A DNA stretch of 64,000 nt from Glandiceps talaboti (Eukaryota > Hemichordata > Enteropneusta > Spengelidae). The DNA lies in assembly GCF_964340395.1 (NCBI RefSeq), contig NC_135560.1, forward strand, positions 13,559,598 through 13,623,597, read 5' to 3'. A model generated the notes under the pieces. That model was not told the DNA's origin. It ran no database searches and saw only the letters and a program-made list of their open reading frames with translations. The position numbers and the translations under genes are program-made. Of this stretch, positions 1-13,938 are shown piece by piece (position 1 is the first letter of the stretch; each line of letters begins with the position of its first letter).

Positions 1-1
1 T

Positions 2-274
2 CAACGATTGGCCAAGAAGAAGACACGGTTGAAGAAACGTACGTTAAATCCTGTCTTTAACGAGTCTTTCCTCTTCGACGTACCCATTGAAGGGCTGCAG
101 AACGTCAGCTTGGAGTTCCAAATCCTCGATCATGACCGCGTTACCAAGAACGAAATCATCGGCCGCTTGATCATCTGCAGTAAAGCCATCGGGGAAGACG
201 AGAGAAGACACTGGAAGGAAATTATGGAAAACCCACGCAAACAAATCGCTGAATGGCATAAGTTGTCAGAATAA
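2..274 (+). CDS. Synaptotagmin-like protein, C-terminal C2B exon (partial)
   Basis: The frame is open from the window edge (first full codon at base 2) to TAA at 272-274, so this is the last coding exon of a gene starting upstream. It reads as the second half of a C2B domain: a polybasic strand ([13 protein letters not shown]), the conserved [13 protein letters not shown] strand, [14 protein letters not shown], and the synaptotagmin ending [19 protein letters not shown]. The HWKE...PR.QIA.WH tail is typical of synaptotagmins, which are vesicle membrane proteins that bind phospholipid and SNAREs during exocytosis. Spacing and wording resemble synaptotagmin 4/11 more than synaptotagmin 1, but the exact subtype is inference. 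An aspartate pair (LDHDR) remains in the calcium-binding loop 3 region. The N-terminal membrane segment, C2A domain and first half of C2B are outside the window. Confidence 0.87.
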   Translation, partial: QRLAKKKTRLKKRTLNPVFNESFLFDVPIEGLQNVSLEFQILDHDRVTKNEIIGRLIICSKAIGEDERRHWKEIMENPRKQIAEWHKLSE

Positions 275-3200
275 GTCTAGTTTAAACTCATAGAAGATAT
301 TTTTGTAGCTTGGTTTCATTGTTACTTTGTAATTAGTTTCAGGTGGATTACTCTCTGACGTCAGTATATTTTCTGAAATTACATATCAACATGGTTTCTC
401 GGCGACGAATTTGTCGTAACTATAGCAACAACGTGATGAACTTGTACTTGGTCATTTAAAGTATTTATCTGTAATTAATCAAGTACAACCCTTAATTTCT
501 CCCAAGTTGTTGTTTCTCTCCATAGCTTGCCACGTACATAAAAATGGAGCTATCTATTTTTGCCGCATGTATCTGTGGGTAATTGCATAAGCATTAGAAT
601 ATGTATCACTGAATTGGATACATTGGACTGTCTTTACTGTGTGGTCTTCCCCGCTCCCCTAATATGAAAACTACTTATTAGAAGCTTATACATTAAATTT
701 GAACCGCTGAAAGTTTACTTCAAAGCGTTTCATCAAATTTTAAGGACCATGGATTTCGTACCAATTAAAACGAAGAAATCACATAAAAAATGTGACAATG
801 TAATTAGATCTAAATTCTGAAATTATCTAAAGAATTTACCCTACCGTTGTAGTAGAAAATACTGATTATTTACACAGATTAAAGTTCAACAGTAATGCAA
901 ACTTAGAATTACGACTGAAATAATTCGGAAAATTGATCCAAGGATGTCAGAATTAGGAAGAACGTCCCGATGATCACATATGCATTTATTGTCTCATTTA
1001 TACGTATGCTATATACATCAATGCATGGTTTTTGTCTCTGAATAGTTGTCACGGTTGTGTCGAGTATTTGTGTTTCTTGTTCAATATTAGTACTTGGTGG
1101 CATTGTCGAAATGTAAACCAGATAAAAAAACATTAGTTTGTCTGTTGTGCATATAGGTGTAGGGGTTGCTTGGACGCGGTGTGAAAACACCGGCAGATCT
1201 AGAAAGGGTGGCGTCGAAGTTTGGGTACAAAAATCATTTCATTTTTTGCCCTAAACGTTGACAGTAGTCTGATTATGCAAATTCCAAGGCTTATGAAATT
1301 TTCGTTTACAGGCTTTGTAATGGGATTTGAACAAATGAATTAGTTATAATCTAACCCCCCCTCCATGTAAATGTAGACAAGGGGAGTTCATGGTGTAGAC
1401 CAAGTAAGTTGCTATCGATTGTTTGTTTATATAAATGATTCAATTATACTCGTAATGTTAGCTTGATGTAAAAAAAAACATAACTAAAATTATCCAAACA
1501 TCCGAGAAAATATTCGGATTTATGATTTTCATCCAAAAACTTTGCAAAACAACTTTGCAAATTTAGGTTACGGTAAAGAAACCACGATCAACTAAATAGA
1601 TGTATACTACTATATGAATTATGTGTACAATAACGAGTTGAAAACGAATGCTTTATTTAAATGTCGAGATTGACAGTATTTTCCCTTCCTGGGGGGCAAG
1701 CACCTCGTATGTCACTGGTCATTTGTGTATTAAGGTAGAACATGCACTGGGACCAAACATTATCCCTGCTAATCAAATTTGAACTCTTAAGATCTCTACA
1801 AAGTTTGCCATGCGAAACTTTAATCACGTCCTTTTGAAATAATAAAGGAAATTTTGGGATTCAGACTTGTTTTCAATGAAATTGACAACCAGCGGGCACA
1901 GAGTGAACACGGTATTTGGCGGCCATATTGAATTCTAAAATGGTGTAACTTTGATATCATTTTGACCTCTATTCAAATAATTTGCATGGTGACCCCAGAT
2001 TTTTTCCCTTGATTTTAACTGGGAATGGGTTTGAGATTTCTTGAACAAAGTCACAACAAAAGTTTGTTATTTCGAAGGAGCATACTACATTAGTAAGATT
2101 TGTATGTTGCCAACGGCCAATTTTAGTAAGTCTTAGTCAGTTGTACTCAATTTTTTTAAAGTTACTATTAAGAATGCAACAAATCCTTTCCAAATATACA
2201 TATACTCTTTATTTTACATTTTATGTCAGCACATGAATGATTTAAAGTCACATTGTTCCTTCGCAGTGAAATCCGATATGCTGCCACATTAATTACATTA
2301 TTACAAGTACTGGGAGCAAGTTATTGAGAAGTATGAAATTCGATCCATGACTGTGATCGAAGTTTGATAGTAAATTTCCTAACTGAAAAGGAAAACGAAG
2401 ACGTGATAATTGAACGGATTTATATGTAAAACAACAACATGACACGACCTAAAATATCTTGACGGGAAAGTGTTAAACATGGACGCATTTTTTTCCATTT
2501 GATTGGACTTTGTTTGAATGGTGGATGAAGTAGCTGGCTGTATAACTCGCCTAATTGCTTTGAATCAAATTAGTATATGCCACAATTATGCATATTACGC
2601 AGACAACCCTTTTACTTCATTTAAGTTAGGAGATTAGATTCAAGCGAAAATGTGGTAAAATGACTTATATTTTGAACGAATGGTTGAAATTAGTGACAAC
2701 AGCGTCTAGAAGCAGTATTGTAATAGAGTAATAAACTAAGAGATATGATGTAATACTTTACTTTTAAAAGCTTGATTGTAAATTCATTGCAGAATATTTA
2801 ACATCTATTCTGCTTATCAAAATTGTAATATAGATAAAACATATAGAAATATATAATTATTGTAAATGGTTAACTGAAATGTGTATATACATTCTAATCG
2901 ACTGTCCACTGTGATTATATCTTTAGTTAGTTTCCGGACGGCTTACAGCAATGAAAACTAATGTTGGATTCATCAACTACAAAAAATACGACACTGGCAT
3001 GGTGTTATGTTACTATGGATACGTCTAACCATGATTACGTCACCAATTACAAAATTGTTGATTATGAGGACAGTGACCTACATAGGTGGTAATAGTGTAA
3101 AAAACAAGCTAGTGATTCGTATAAACTATATTTAGCCAAGGGAATGTCAAATGGAATGAACAATTTGTATGGTACATAATTAACAGGGTTAAATCATTGA

Positions 3201-3884
3201 CTTAACTTTTATTTTATTTGTGTGATTTACAGCAGCCATATTGAAAGGCTTTGAACAGTTTTGCCCTTCAAATAATTACTATGCGATAGGCAATTGTTGT
3301 TTTCCGTTGAAAAATGACGTCACAAATTACCATTAGTATATAAGAAGCTGATTGGACAAGACAACTCGCCATTTCTTTTATTCACAATCAACAACTGGCT
3401 ATCATTAGGACAAATTCTTCATGTCTCGTAACGATCAGTAATGAATGGTTTGTAATTGTGACTTAAGATATATTTACGATATGTAAATTCTTCCAAAAAA
3501 ATCTAGACACACATTGACCTTGAATTCATTCCAAATATTAGAAAAAAATGATAACTGTTGTTGATTTGTAGTATTTGTAGTTCCATTTCTGTCCAGTCTA
3601 CAACAAATTGCGACGTCTGTTCAATTGTGTCTCTTCAGACTCTGAATATACACAATTATCTGTGATGCTCTGTTGTATCAGACGAAACATACTGCACTAC
3701 TACACACCAATTTCATGTGATTATCGCCTGCACTCAAGACTATGGTAAAACACCATCAAAATGTCCACTTTCGTGGGACTGTGTAATTCCATAGATAACT
3801 GGTTAGATTCTATATGCAAACAAATATCAAAGGTCAATGTCAAAGGTCAAACGGCCGGACCTAACAGAATAGTGTCATTTCAAC

Positions 3885-3993
3885 TAGTCCCGATTACCCA
3901 GACTCTCTGGAGGCCCTACTACAAGACCACCTTCTCGTATGGGTTGTTTCGCAGTAGAACCCGCAAGCGGTGGGAGTCTGGGTAACCGAGACT
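3885..3993. repeat. 109-bp inverted-repeat element
   Basis: The ends at 3885-3906 and 3972-3993 are 22-base inverted copies differing at about 3 positions; both contain TTACCCAGACTC. The interior is unrelated sequence. No convincing target-site duplication was seen. The small open frame running through it (3761-3985) is judged non-coding. Confidence 0.6.
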
Positions 3994-5682
3994 ATATAAT
4001 TCCATCTACACTTTTCGCCACAAACGGGAACAATTATATTACATCAACAAATGAGTCTTTTTTTTAATTGTATGACTTAATTTGTGTACGATTTGTGTAA
4101 GATTTAATTTGTGTTAATAAAATCTCAGTGTACATGTTATGAGCATGCAATATGATGTCCTTGATTTTCTTCTCTGTTAACCACCATGCAAACCACAGTA
4201 ACTTGTAGGTTGAGATTCAATTGAGATGTCTTCTAGTACAAAATAATTACATAGTATGGATGAGATGCAGGATCATACGACTATTTTTGTCGAAAAAAAA
4301 GGTTTTAGTTGACTTCGGACCTTTGTTTTCTTATCTAGAAACACGTGAAACCTGCTTAATTGACGCGTTATAAATTTTCGTCACAATAACATATTATCGT
4401 CACCTGTACTCCCGTATATAGATATTATTACACTTTGACGTTCTGACACAAGCTGTCATTGGTCAGAATCGAATCACATGGCCTCCTTTAAATACACTTT
4501 TGCCCACGCGTACAGAGACTTATATAAATAAAATTACATGAACAGTACAAGACCCGGGCTGGTAAAAATACTATGATTCCAATGGCTAAAAATCGTGCAA
4601 TCGCACAAACACGAGACAGAAACAGATGAAATATTCTGGGGTCAAAGGTTAATACTCATTTATCATTTCTTTAATATTCATTATCGACTCTTTCTGCCAC
4701 GCAATTGTCATTATTTGCATGACATTCACAAGCCATTAACGGTCCAAGTGCAACAAACCCGCGGGCTTGCCTGACGAAAACGGGTGTCATAAAAGTTGTT
4801 TGCATCTCTAAAGCTGTTTGTAGTGTTACTTATAATAGCCTAATAAATTGATAACAACTGATATAAGACGGAGATAAGGTTTGCCTCAATTGACCCACTC
4901 CTTAGAAATGATCTTACGCTGTGAACTACACTGTTTACTTGTGTTATGTAAGAGCCCATCATCACATGTGTAAATATTGGTACTCTTTGATAACAAGTGG
5001 ACTTGCTTCTTTAATGGCTTGTCCCAGTAATGGAAACGTTGAACAAAGAAAAAAGAACACCAAAACAGTAAACAACTGTCTCCAATATAATGGCACATCA
5101 ACACATACTAGTATACAAAAAGATCCGGTACAACTTGACACTCTGAAAGGCAAGCTGTTAGGATGTGGGCACCGTGCTAGATGGAACAAGAAATACTGCC
5201 TACAAACTATATACTTGTGTTGGTTTATCTTGGGGCAATGTTGCTATGGTAACATTTAAATAAGCTCTTTATTCATCATGGCAGAATTGGATCCAGTGGG
5301 TTGAATTTACAAATCACTTGACCTGAACTAACACAGGTTTCATTCATGCTTGGTCAGATAGGTAAGTGTCTCTTTAGATTTGGTTCTATGTTTTAACTAC
5401 GATTAGAATATGGTTTATCAGATTGCAGCACAGGCTGCCCAGGAACCGTGTCGCGAGCAAACAAACAAAACAAACAAACAAACAGTCAAAAATAAACACA
5501 CACAACACAGTAACATAATTCAGTATACAGACCTGTATATAAATGTAAAGATAACGGAAGCTATACATGTCTTTATGGTATTTCATTTGCTAACACATAT
5601 TTTGAGTAAACTTGTGTATGTTTATTGTTTGTTAGTCTGCAACATGGGTCCTGGGTTCCCAGTGAATATATTAGATAATTAT

Positions 5683-5683
<1 letters not shown>

Positions 5684-5715
<32 letters not shown>
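5684..5715. repeat. (CA)n microsatellite
   Basis: About 16 uninterrupted CA dinucleotides. Confidence 0.95.
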
Positions 5716-5718
<3 letters not shown>

Positions 5719-6737
5719 CCGCCCAGTATAAAGGAGTGATCAATTTTGAACACATTAATTTGTTAAAACACTCTTCTCCTTGATATTGTCACAAACAAGT
5801 AAGTCTTGATACTTGTCTGTGATATTGTTAATGGTTTGGACAGGATGACGAAGTGAGCACACTATAGAAGGTACTCTACATTATGCTGGTGTTCACCATT
5901 TAATGAGAAAATCATCAGCAGTCGTTCAAGGCCTTGTTAACCTTTGTAGTTGTTAGACCCCATTATGTCGGTATCAATCAAATAAATATAATTATGGCTG
6001 ACGCCAGCACACATTTGAATAACAATTAAGCAGTAATGTATGGTTCTGGTTTCAAATGTATATCTCAATGGTAAAAGGATGGGTTTACATTCGCGCTATG
6101 CAATATTTGGAGAAAGTATTTTATTGTGTGTAACGGTATTTCATCATAGACAACTACAGCAACATACCACTAGAGACTAAATAACCTTCTTGCGAGACAG
6201 GTCACTCTTCGTCTATCACTAAATGGCAAAGGGCAACACATGTTGTATCATTACTTCAAAGTGGCGTCGTGATTTTACAACACTGATACAGCCATCCTTC
6301 AACTGAGTGGGTAAATTTGACAGTGGATGGACAGATGGACAAACAGAGAGCTACAGCAGTGACAGATGGATAGAGACAGATGCACAGACAGATGGATGGT
6401 CAGATAGACAGACAGGCAAATGGTCAGCAAGACTGATAGAACTGCAGACATTAACATTCAGAAAGAACTCCAAAATCACAAAGATATGACTACTGTGTTA
6501 TGTACAGCATACAAAATCAAATCCATATATGAATCACTTTAACGTTTTCTTTATATTGTAAACAAGTCTTCATACATGACATAGTCCCAATGAAGTATTT
6601 TGGTAGTGCACCCTTATCAAAAATATTCATTGCACATTCACTTCATGTACCATATACAATATTTCTGTTCATTTACACCCTGAGATGGGTAATAAATCAA
6701 ACAATTGGTATAAGAGTATGCAAACCATGTTGCATAT

Positions 6738-6743
6738 TTTATT
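6738..6743 (-). terminator. Candidate polyadenylation signal for the coiled-coil gene
   Basis: AATAAA on the minus strand, about 360 bases beyond the stop codon at 7103-7105. It is the first canonical hexamer I noticed downstream. No transcript evidence. Confidence 0.35.
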
Positions 6744-7102
6744 GAGGTCTTTGAATGTACAATGGTATAATTGTAAGTACAGAGAGTAAATTATCATTGC
6801 AACTTTCTGAAGAATTCTATGAACATTCACTTGGCAGTTATTTATAATGAGTAATCACTGCACATTATTTGTACAATATACACAATCTAAAATGTGGTCA
6901 ATTTTCAAGATACAGTATATAAAAAATTAGACCGGTATATTTATGTTCTTGTAATCCTTTCTAATTGGGCAGTAACTTTGCAGTAACTGCAGATTCATTG
7001 TTACATGTATTAAAGTTTACAACAGACTAGAGAAGATAATGTTATATCTTTCGGTAATTCTCAGCTGTGCCTTTCTAAGGCAGCATAATAACAAACAAGA
7101 TT

Positions 7103-7383
7103 TTATGGCTTCTTCACTGGGGTTGACCTTCTTGAACCTGGTTTTGTTCTCTCCTTTTCCAGATCTAATTTGGCCCTTTCCATCGCCATCTCTTCTTTCC
7201 TTGCTATTATCTCTCTTTCTCTGTCTTCAAGTAGCTGTACGGTTTCTGTTAAACTGTCATTTGATTGTTGCTTTAGACTTTCTATTGCTTTTCTCTGTTC
7301 CTTGTGCTTTGCCTGACTTGTCTCTTGCAGTTGTTCAAGGTGACTAAAGAAATCCTTACTGAACTCCGACATAGTGGCCAGTC
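7103..7383 (-). CDS. Coiled-coil gene, exon 16 (terminal)
   Basis: Acceptor ATTTAAG at 7384-7390; stop at 7103-7105. Encodes a charged coiled coil from [19 protein letters not shown] through [20 protein letters not shown] to the tail [10 protein letters not shown]. In phase with exon 15. The internal ATG at 7372 could look like a start, but the upstream exon joins in frame. Confidence 0.87.
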
Positions 7384-10300
7384 CTTAAATAAATTAGAAA
7401 TTCAATGAAATGAAGCCTTCTACAAATGTTTTCTAAGCTATACACACTACATTCATAGCTTGTATGGATTTGCTGCGTTAGGATAATGTGTATATTGTCA
7501 CTGTAACCTCTTAAAACAAACTCAGTTGCATCAAACAAACATTCTTATCATGTCCCACGACTTATATCTCCAACTGAGTATACTCTTCAATATAACAAAC
7601 ACTTCATTATTACAAAATATTTCTAAATCTCCTCATGAGTTCATCATGAAGACGTTACAGACTGTGTATAAAAGAATTCTTGAAGTGACCAGTCCCCTTA
7701 GGTCACTGTATATTCCTCAGCAAACGAAGCAAAATATTGGGTAATCAGATCTAATTGTATTATGTGTTGATGTCTTATGCAGTTAACCATTTATATGTGC
7801 CTCATATGTATATTTTGTCAGGGTCACGTAATAGATTTGTTCAGATGGAACTATTTCTGTGAACCTCACCAGATATATATTAATTATAATAATGCAAATT
7901 TATAACATGCCTTTTCTCTGAGAGCTCAAGGCACTCACAATTGTTACCCCTGACATGAATCAATGATGGCACAACGGCCCTCTCAACTCCTCAACATATA
8001 TGATCATAATTAGGATTTTTTTCTTTGATATGCACACACACAGTCACTTGTCTTTTTGCATCCAGTTGATAAATTATTCAAAAGACAGGGCTAGATTTGA
8101 AGGCACTTACTTTCATCATCTTGTGTCTCCGAGGACGGTTCTGCTGGTGTGAGTGAATTCACTATGCTAGACAACTTAACAAGAAAAATTGAAGATGTAG
8201 TCTTTATAGGATACCTTTGGAAATAACTGAATTTACTACGCAACTAGTACACGACATGAAATACAAATACTTGTTTTAAAACAAAGATGACATTCAAAGA
8301 CCATTCTCTATGCTAGATACACTACTACTAGATGAAAGGTCATGGGTTACTTAACAAAAACTGAAGTTACATACATGCACATTTTTTTTCTTCAATTTTT
8401 CACACATTGGTCAAACTTTCTTTTGGCAGATTTTTGGACAGAGTGTACTTAAAGCTAAATCTAACATTAAACCTGCAGTTGATGTAACTGGGCTATTATT
8501 ATTGTTTTCAATCTGACAATCAACAATATATTCACAGAAAATTGTTAAAATACCAATAATTAGGTATTGTAAAGGTAAATCAGATGTTGATTTTATACAT
8601 AAGTAGTACAGTAGCAGGTTGAAATCATGATCATGTTGCAGCTGATTTTAGGGTGTGGACCCAAAAATCAATTTTATTTGATTGCACCATGTTATGTATA
8701 CAGCTACACAAATATGTTTACCCGGGGGGGTGATTCAATACTGTTTAGGGTGTACAACATTATGATTATATCATTATATCTAACAAAGCAATTAAAAATG
8801 TTCCTGTTGCAGCCAGTGCAGCTTTAATGTACAATTGAGTAATCAATATCTCATTTGTGAAATCTGCCTTTAAAACGTGTAGGTTACTCAAGAGTTTATC
8901 AGTGAAAGCGATTTCATATTTATCTCAATTTATTTAAGCATGACAACTGTTGCAGCTAAAGTTAAAAGGCGTTTAGAGTCAAATTTTATGTTCATAGTAG
9001 CATGAGAACAGTGCATTGCATAAAATATGTCTTGGCAAATCATCAAAGATGTTTCGTTTACTTGCAGTTACTCATTTACAAGCAGGTGACATGTACATGT
9101 AATTTGACACTTGACTGTTCTGTGGATCTTGAGTTTAGAATTTCAACCAACAATACCTCCACAACGGAAAAACTAATTTGTCATTTGTTTGATATTCTTG
9201 TCAATTTCAGATGTATATTCATGACAGAATTCCTGCTTACCTGGTCTGCTTGACCCTTGAATATTGATAGAAACTGTCTTAAGGCATCCTCTGAAGCGGT
9301 GTCTTTCAAGTTACCGAAGGCTTCTAACACCTCTGGTAAAAAGAGAAAAATATGTGATATGAGTAATTTGAATGTCATGAAATAATACTAGCTACACACA
9401 ACAAACCTCTGTAGTCCCCAGAGGGCTTCTAGAATTCTCAGATCGTTAATTAGTTCAATTTTGTGACATGTCTCAGGCGACATATAATACATCACTTACT
9501 GTGTTGAGATTGTTTGTCAAATTTGAACACTTGGTAGCCATGCAATAAAGATCCACTATTTAGTCAAATTGCCAAACAACTATTATAAATATCTACAATT
9601 ATCACATTGTCAGATATGATCTATCTACTGGTATCATTAGATTTGACCTTGACCTCCACCTCAAAGGTCAAATGTTAAAATGAAATTACATGGTTTTGCA
9701 TATCACAAGCACTCTTCAGTGTCTAAGTGCAGCTGATTTCTATCTTCATTGTCATACTTGGAGAACAGTTTAAACATTCCAGTGACATGGAGAGATGTAT
9801 ATTCCTTCTATAATTATTTTTATTGATACATTTCTGGAGTGTAAATTTCATACATGGGAATAACATGACAACAGATATGAAATATGGGAGTTCATTTTGC
9901 AACACTTAATACATATTAAAGCTGCACTATTTGCGACTGGATTATGTTTTGAAACTGCATATTTTGTTAGATATGCAAGCCTTACTTGTAATATCGTACA
10001 CCGTGAACAGTACTGCAATCACCTTTGAATAAACATATCTGTGTGGCTGTACACATAATTTGGTACAATAAATCCAATCATATTGATTTTTGGGTCCAAA
10101 CCCTAAAATCAGCGCCCTCAACAGCAATCATGATTTCAACTTGTTACTGTACAGTTAATGGATAAAATCGACTACTAATTAACATGTACAGTGTCTAATT
10201 ATTGGTGTTCTAACAAATTTCATTCAATATATTCTTGTTGATGATTGAAAAAATAATACTCAAGTTACTGCTAGTGCATTTTAAATGTTGGAATGCAAAT

Positions 10301-13300
10301 GTCTTTCTTAAATATTCTGTACGCTTCTTGGCAGTACACACTACAATAAACATGACATGTTAAGTTCATGCCATAATTCCCTTAATTCCATTTTCACACC
10401 AACACAGTCTTGTTTCATCCAAATAATCAATAAATTGAATTCAGTCTTGTATGTATTAAGACTACTTAGAAAATCAAAGTGTTTGTCATGTGGTTACGGT
10501 TCAGAGACAAAGTACACATCGGGAGATGCTCTCACTTAAATCAACACAGGGAAAGAACCATAGGTGAGATTTACATTGTAATTGGAGCTGAAATCTCGAA
10601 GGAATTGAACAGCAAATTTCAGTTCACAGAAGCAATTCAAAATGGATGCCCTACAAATAACTTCTATAAATAACTTCACTTGATTGGGGAAAGTGTCCAT
10701 CAACAAAGTAGATTTCATTACTAAAACTAATTCGTTGAACAGCTCTGTGGCCTTATCTTAATCAGTATTATACCGTAATAAATCAACAAAGTAAGGGTTA
10801 GCTTCAAGGGTTATCTTCTCTTTTCTGTGACACACAACAAAACATTCCAAACTCAGAACTAGACAAACCTTCCAAACTCAGGAATTAGACGAGTAGTGAC
10901 AAACCCTTAGGTCATAAGTAATTTGTGGCTGAATGAAGTAACATTTTGGGAATAATATATACTTCCTTGAGCAAAATTTATGAAAAATACGGAAAAATAA
11001 TGGCAATTTGGAATGTTTTGATTCATATTTCAAGCACTGCAAAACCAGTGACGTAGGCATGGGTTGTAGTGACATAGAATAACCAGGATATATATGCCAT
11101 ATTTTCTGTTCCAAGACAATCACTTGGCTTGAGTATGGTATAATAACGTCAATTTTTTGGGGGATTACGACATCTCAAATGTGGTATTATTTATATATTT
11201 TTGTTTTTCATACCATTTTTCTCAATCTAAACAAACAAATAAACAAACAAACAGACAAACAAAGGGTCAACATCTAAAGACTAGCTAGCTAGTGGCAGGT
11301 AATCAGAAATGCACAATTTTTTTTTGTTCAAAAATTTGTCCTAAAGGCTTTAATTTATACTTACCCTGTAGGGGTTTGCATACCAATTCCATCGCACTTG
11401 CCTCAAACCCTTTGTAAGCTCCCCTATAATGAAACACAACATCATAAAGCATACAATTTATTGCAGGATCTCGGCATGTTTGAAGTATGAGTGATTGCAT
11501 CCTAGCGTTAACATTACATAAATCCAATCAACTTGGGCATTCAATGATGGATAGTTGTGATACCTATAACATCTACCTAATATGTAACAACTGTACTATT
11601 TCATTAAATCATCTTAATAACCTGTCTATTGTTGATTTCTATTGTAATTAATCTTTGGTTATGAATTAATCAATAAGCTGATGACTTTAATTGACCAACT
11701 GTCTGGTTAATATTTCAATTAATTAATGACATATTTATGATGTAACTAATTGATGATTTGAAATTTAACGAGTCGTCCTACACGCGACATATTTTCCAGG
11801 AGTTATATTATTTAAAGGTCAAAAAACAAAGTATCAATCCCCTGAAGGAAGTCTACATTAATGGGCAAAGTCCAAAGCTGAATGTTTTTTTTTCTACTAT
11901 TTTCATTTAATATCAAGAATCACTAAATATGTTATTCTACTTTGTATGGTTTGGGGTTGGCGTTTGGGTTAGGTTGGGGTTGGGGTTGGGTTTTGGTTGG
12001 GTTTGGACAGGACATCTGAGGATAATACATCCCATCAGAGTCTGGTGAGGAAGTGATGATCAATGTTACTTTTGAAGCTATGTGTTTAGATAGCACACCA
12101 TAGTCCGGTAAAGAGTTCCATTCTTTAACAATGAAAACAAGAACATAGTTATTCTAAGTGTCCAATCTGGCAGATTTCTGCTGTAATAAGCATCGCGATT
12201 GGCCAAAAACCAAGGGCAATTTAGTGTTTTTTAACAGACCCACTCAGTGCTAATTATTCAACCGTGTCAAGAGGTAACTGATGAGACAAGATACTTTGAC
12301 AACACTTGAGGAGTAATGATTTGAATAAAGTCCACATACTCAATCAAAGAGAGACTTTGTATAACGTACCGGACTGAATCAAAGAGTGACTGAATGTACT
12401 GTATCTGTACATCATACACTCCTTTATGGTAGCCCAGTTCTTCTTGTAATGCTTTCACCTATTGTTATGGAAAAGTACAAACATCATTATTTGCATTTGC
12501 TATAATTAGTTGCGTTTGCTATGATATTTGCAGTTTGATTTGTCAACAAGCTATAGTATACAATAGAAATCTCCCTACCTGATAAACCTAATTGCCACAA
12601 TTGTATTTTACTATATAGTTAGTAGCAAGTGGGAGTTTAATTGGTAACAGTGTCTTGTTTATACAATGCACAGTTGACATGAAAGTCACCTGACACAGCG
12701 CAGAGACGCCCTACACTGAGTAATTATAAACTCACAGAACACAGAATAGGGTTGGTCACTACATTGAAACATATATGTGTTGGTGTATCAATAAAGAATT
12801 ACTTCATTTCAAACATTTGCCTAATTTGTTGAACTTGAATTTATATTTTTCTCTGAATGTGATTTCTTCAGATATTTATTTCTCTATCCTATAGGTGGTA
12901 TGTATGTGTATACTAGGTAGTCTGGTTGAAACTTCAAGCATGGTGTAGATGGTTATCTTGGGTAAATTCAACTGACACTTGTGTTCTCTGTACCTGTTTG
13001 TCTTAAAATGACTCCCTGTCTAAACATAAGCAAGACTATTATCAATTACACTCCCACTTTTAGACATTAAAATAACTGTTGCTAACTATAAAAATAACAC
13101 TGTACAATTAGGTGTTGCAGGGAGGAAGATTTCTATGTTATTTTGCCATATAACTCCTCATGGTAGGTCCTGTGTCAATGTGCCATGCCATGCCACACCA
13201 TACCACACCACACCACACCACAGTATTCTGTTGCAATTTATTCTTTAAAAGAGAGCTGTCTAAATGTTATAATAGTTAAACTTTAGTTCAAACAATGACT

Positions 13301-13899
13301 ATATCATCCAGAAAGGGGAAAATCACTCGAGGAAATAAAGTCATTTTCATAAACTATGGGTTCTGGTGAGTCATTTCATGATTTTACATCACCTACAATT
13401 ACTTTGCTTGTGATTTCAGAGAAACATCAAATTGATCTCGTGCATTATAGGGTATCTTTGCTATGGGGCTATTGAATCATGGGAGTCAGCAGAAATAATA
13501 TATTCATGGCTGCACATTGAATATTCATGAGATGTTTTACACGGAAGAGAATAGGCACTTAGGAGTCATAAAGGAAAGGAAACCCATGTGAATTACACCC
13601 AAACAAGCATTACATATCAAGACACTGTTTATGGTTTTATGTAAGTTTTTGATGTTCTATAAAAAAGAGATGGTCACATAATTTTACAGCAGTTAAAAAT
13701 AATGTAAATTTTATACCTTGTGATTATTGACTTCAATGGAGTAATTGACAGTCTTCAATAATGCTTCTATGACAGCTTTTCCCTGGAAATCAAGAACAAT
13801 TTAAAAAAAAAATGTTCCAAATAAAAATATTTTATGAACCTGTAAAGCTGTATATTTTTTGTGTGATGTCCCTACAACAGGAATGTTCAATTAGTTTTC

Positions 13900-13938
<39 letters not shown>

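Larger units (their letters stand above)
275..7102. other. 3' flank of the synaptotagmin-like gene and intergenic DNA
   Basis: No open frame here looks coding. The stretch contains the presumed 3' UTR of the synaptotagmin-like gene, with plus-strand AATAAA hexamers at about 1841, 2730 and 4116; which one is used cannot be told from sequence. It also holds a 109-bp inverted repeat at 3885-3993, a (CA)n run at 5684-5715, a degenerate GACAGATG-rich run at about 6325-6422, and a sequence near 1895-1990 resembling one at about 45.1 kb. The far end includes the 3' UTR of the minus-strand gene that starts at 7103. Confidence 0.6.

Noticed and set aside
6307-6489. 60-residue frame rich in Asp, Gly, Gln, Thr
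   Set aside because: Translation of a degenerate GACAGATG repeat.
7039-7347. 102-residue plus-strand frame
   Set aside because: Antisense shadow of coiled-coil exon 16.
11947-12007. GGTTTGGGGTTGGG-type tract, telomere-like at first sight
   Set aside because: Irregular GT-rich sequence with no consistent TTAGGG unit.
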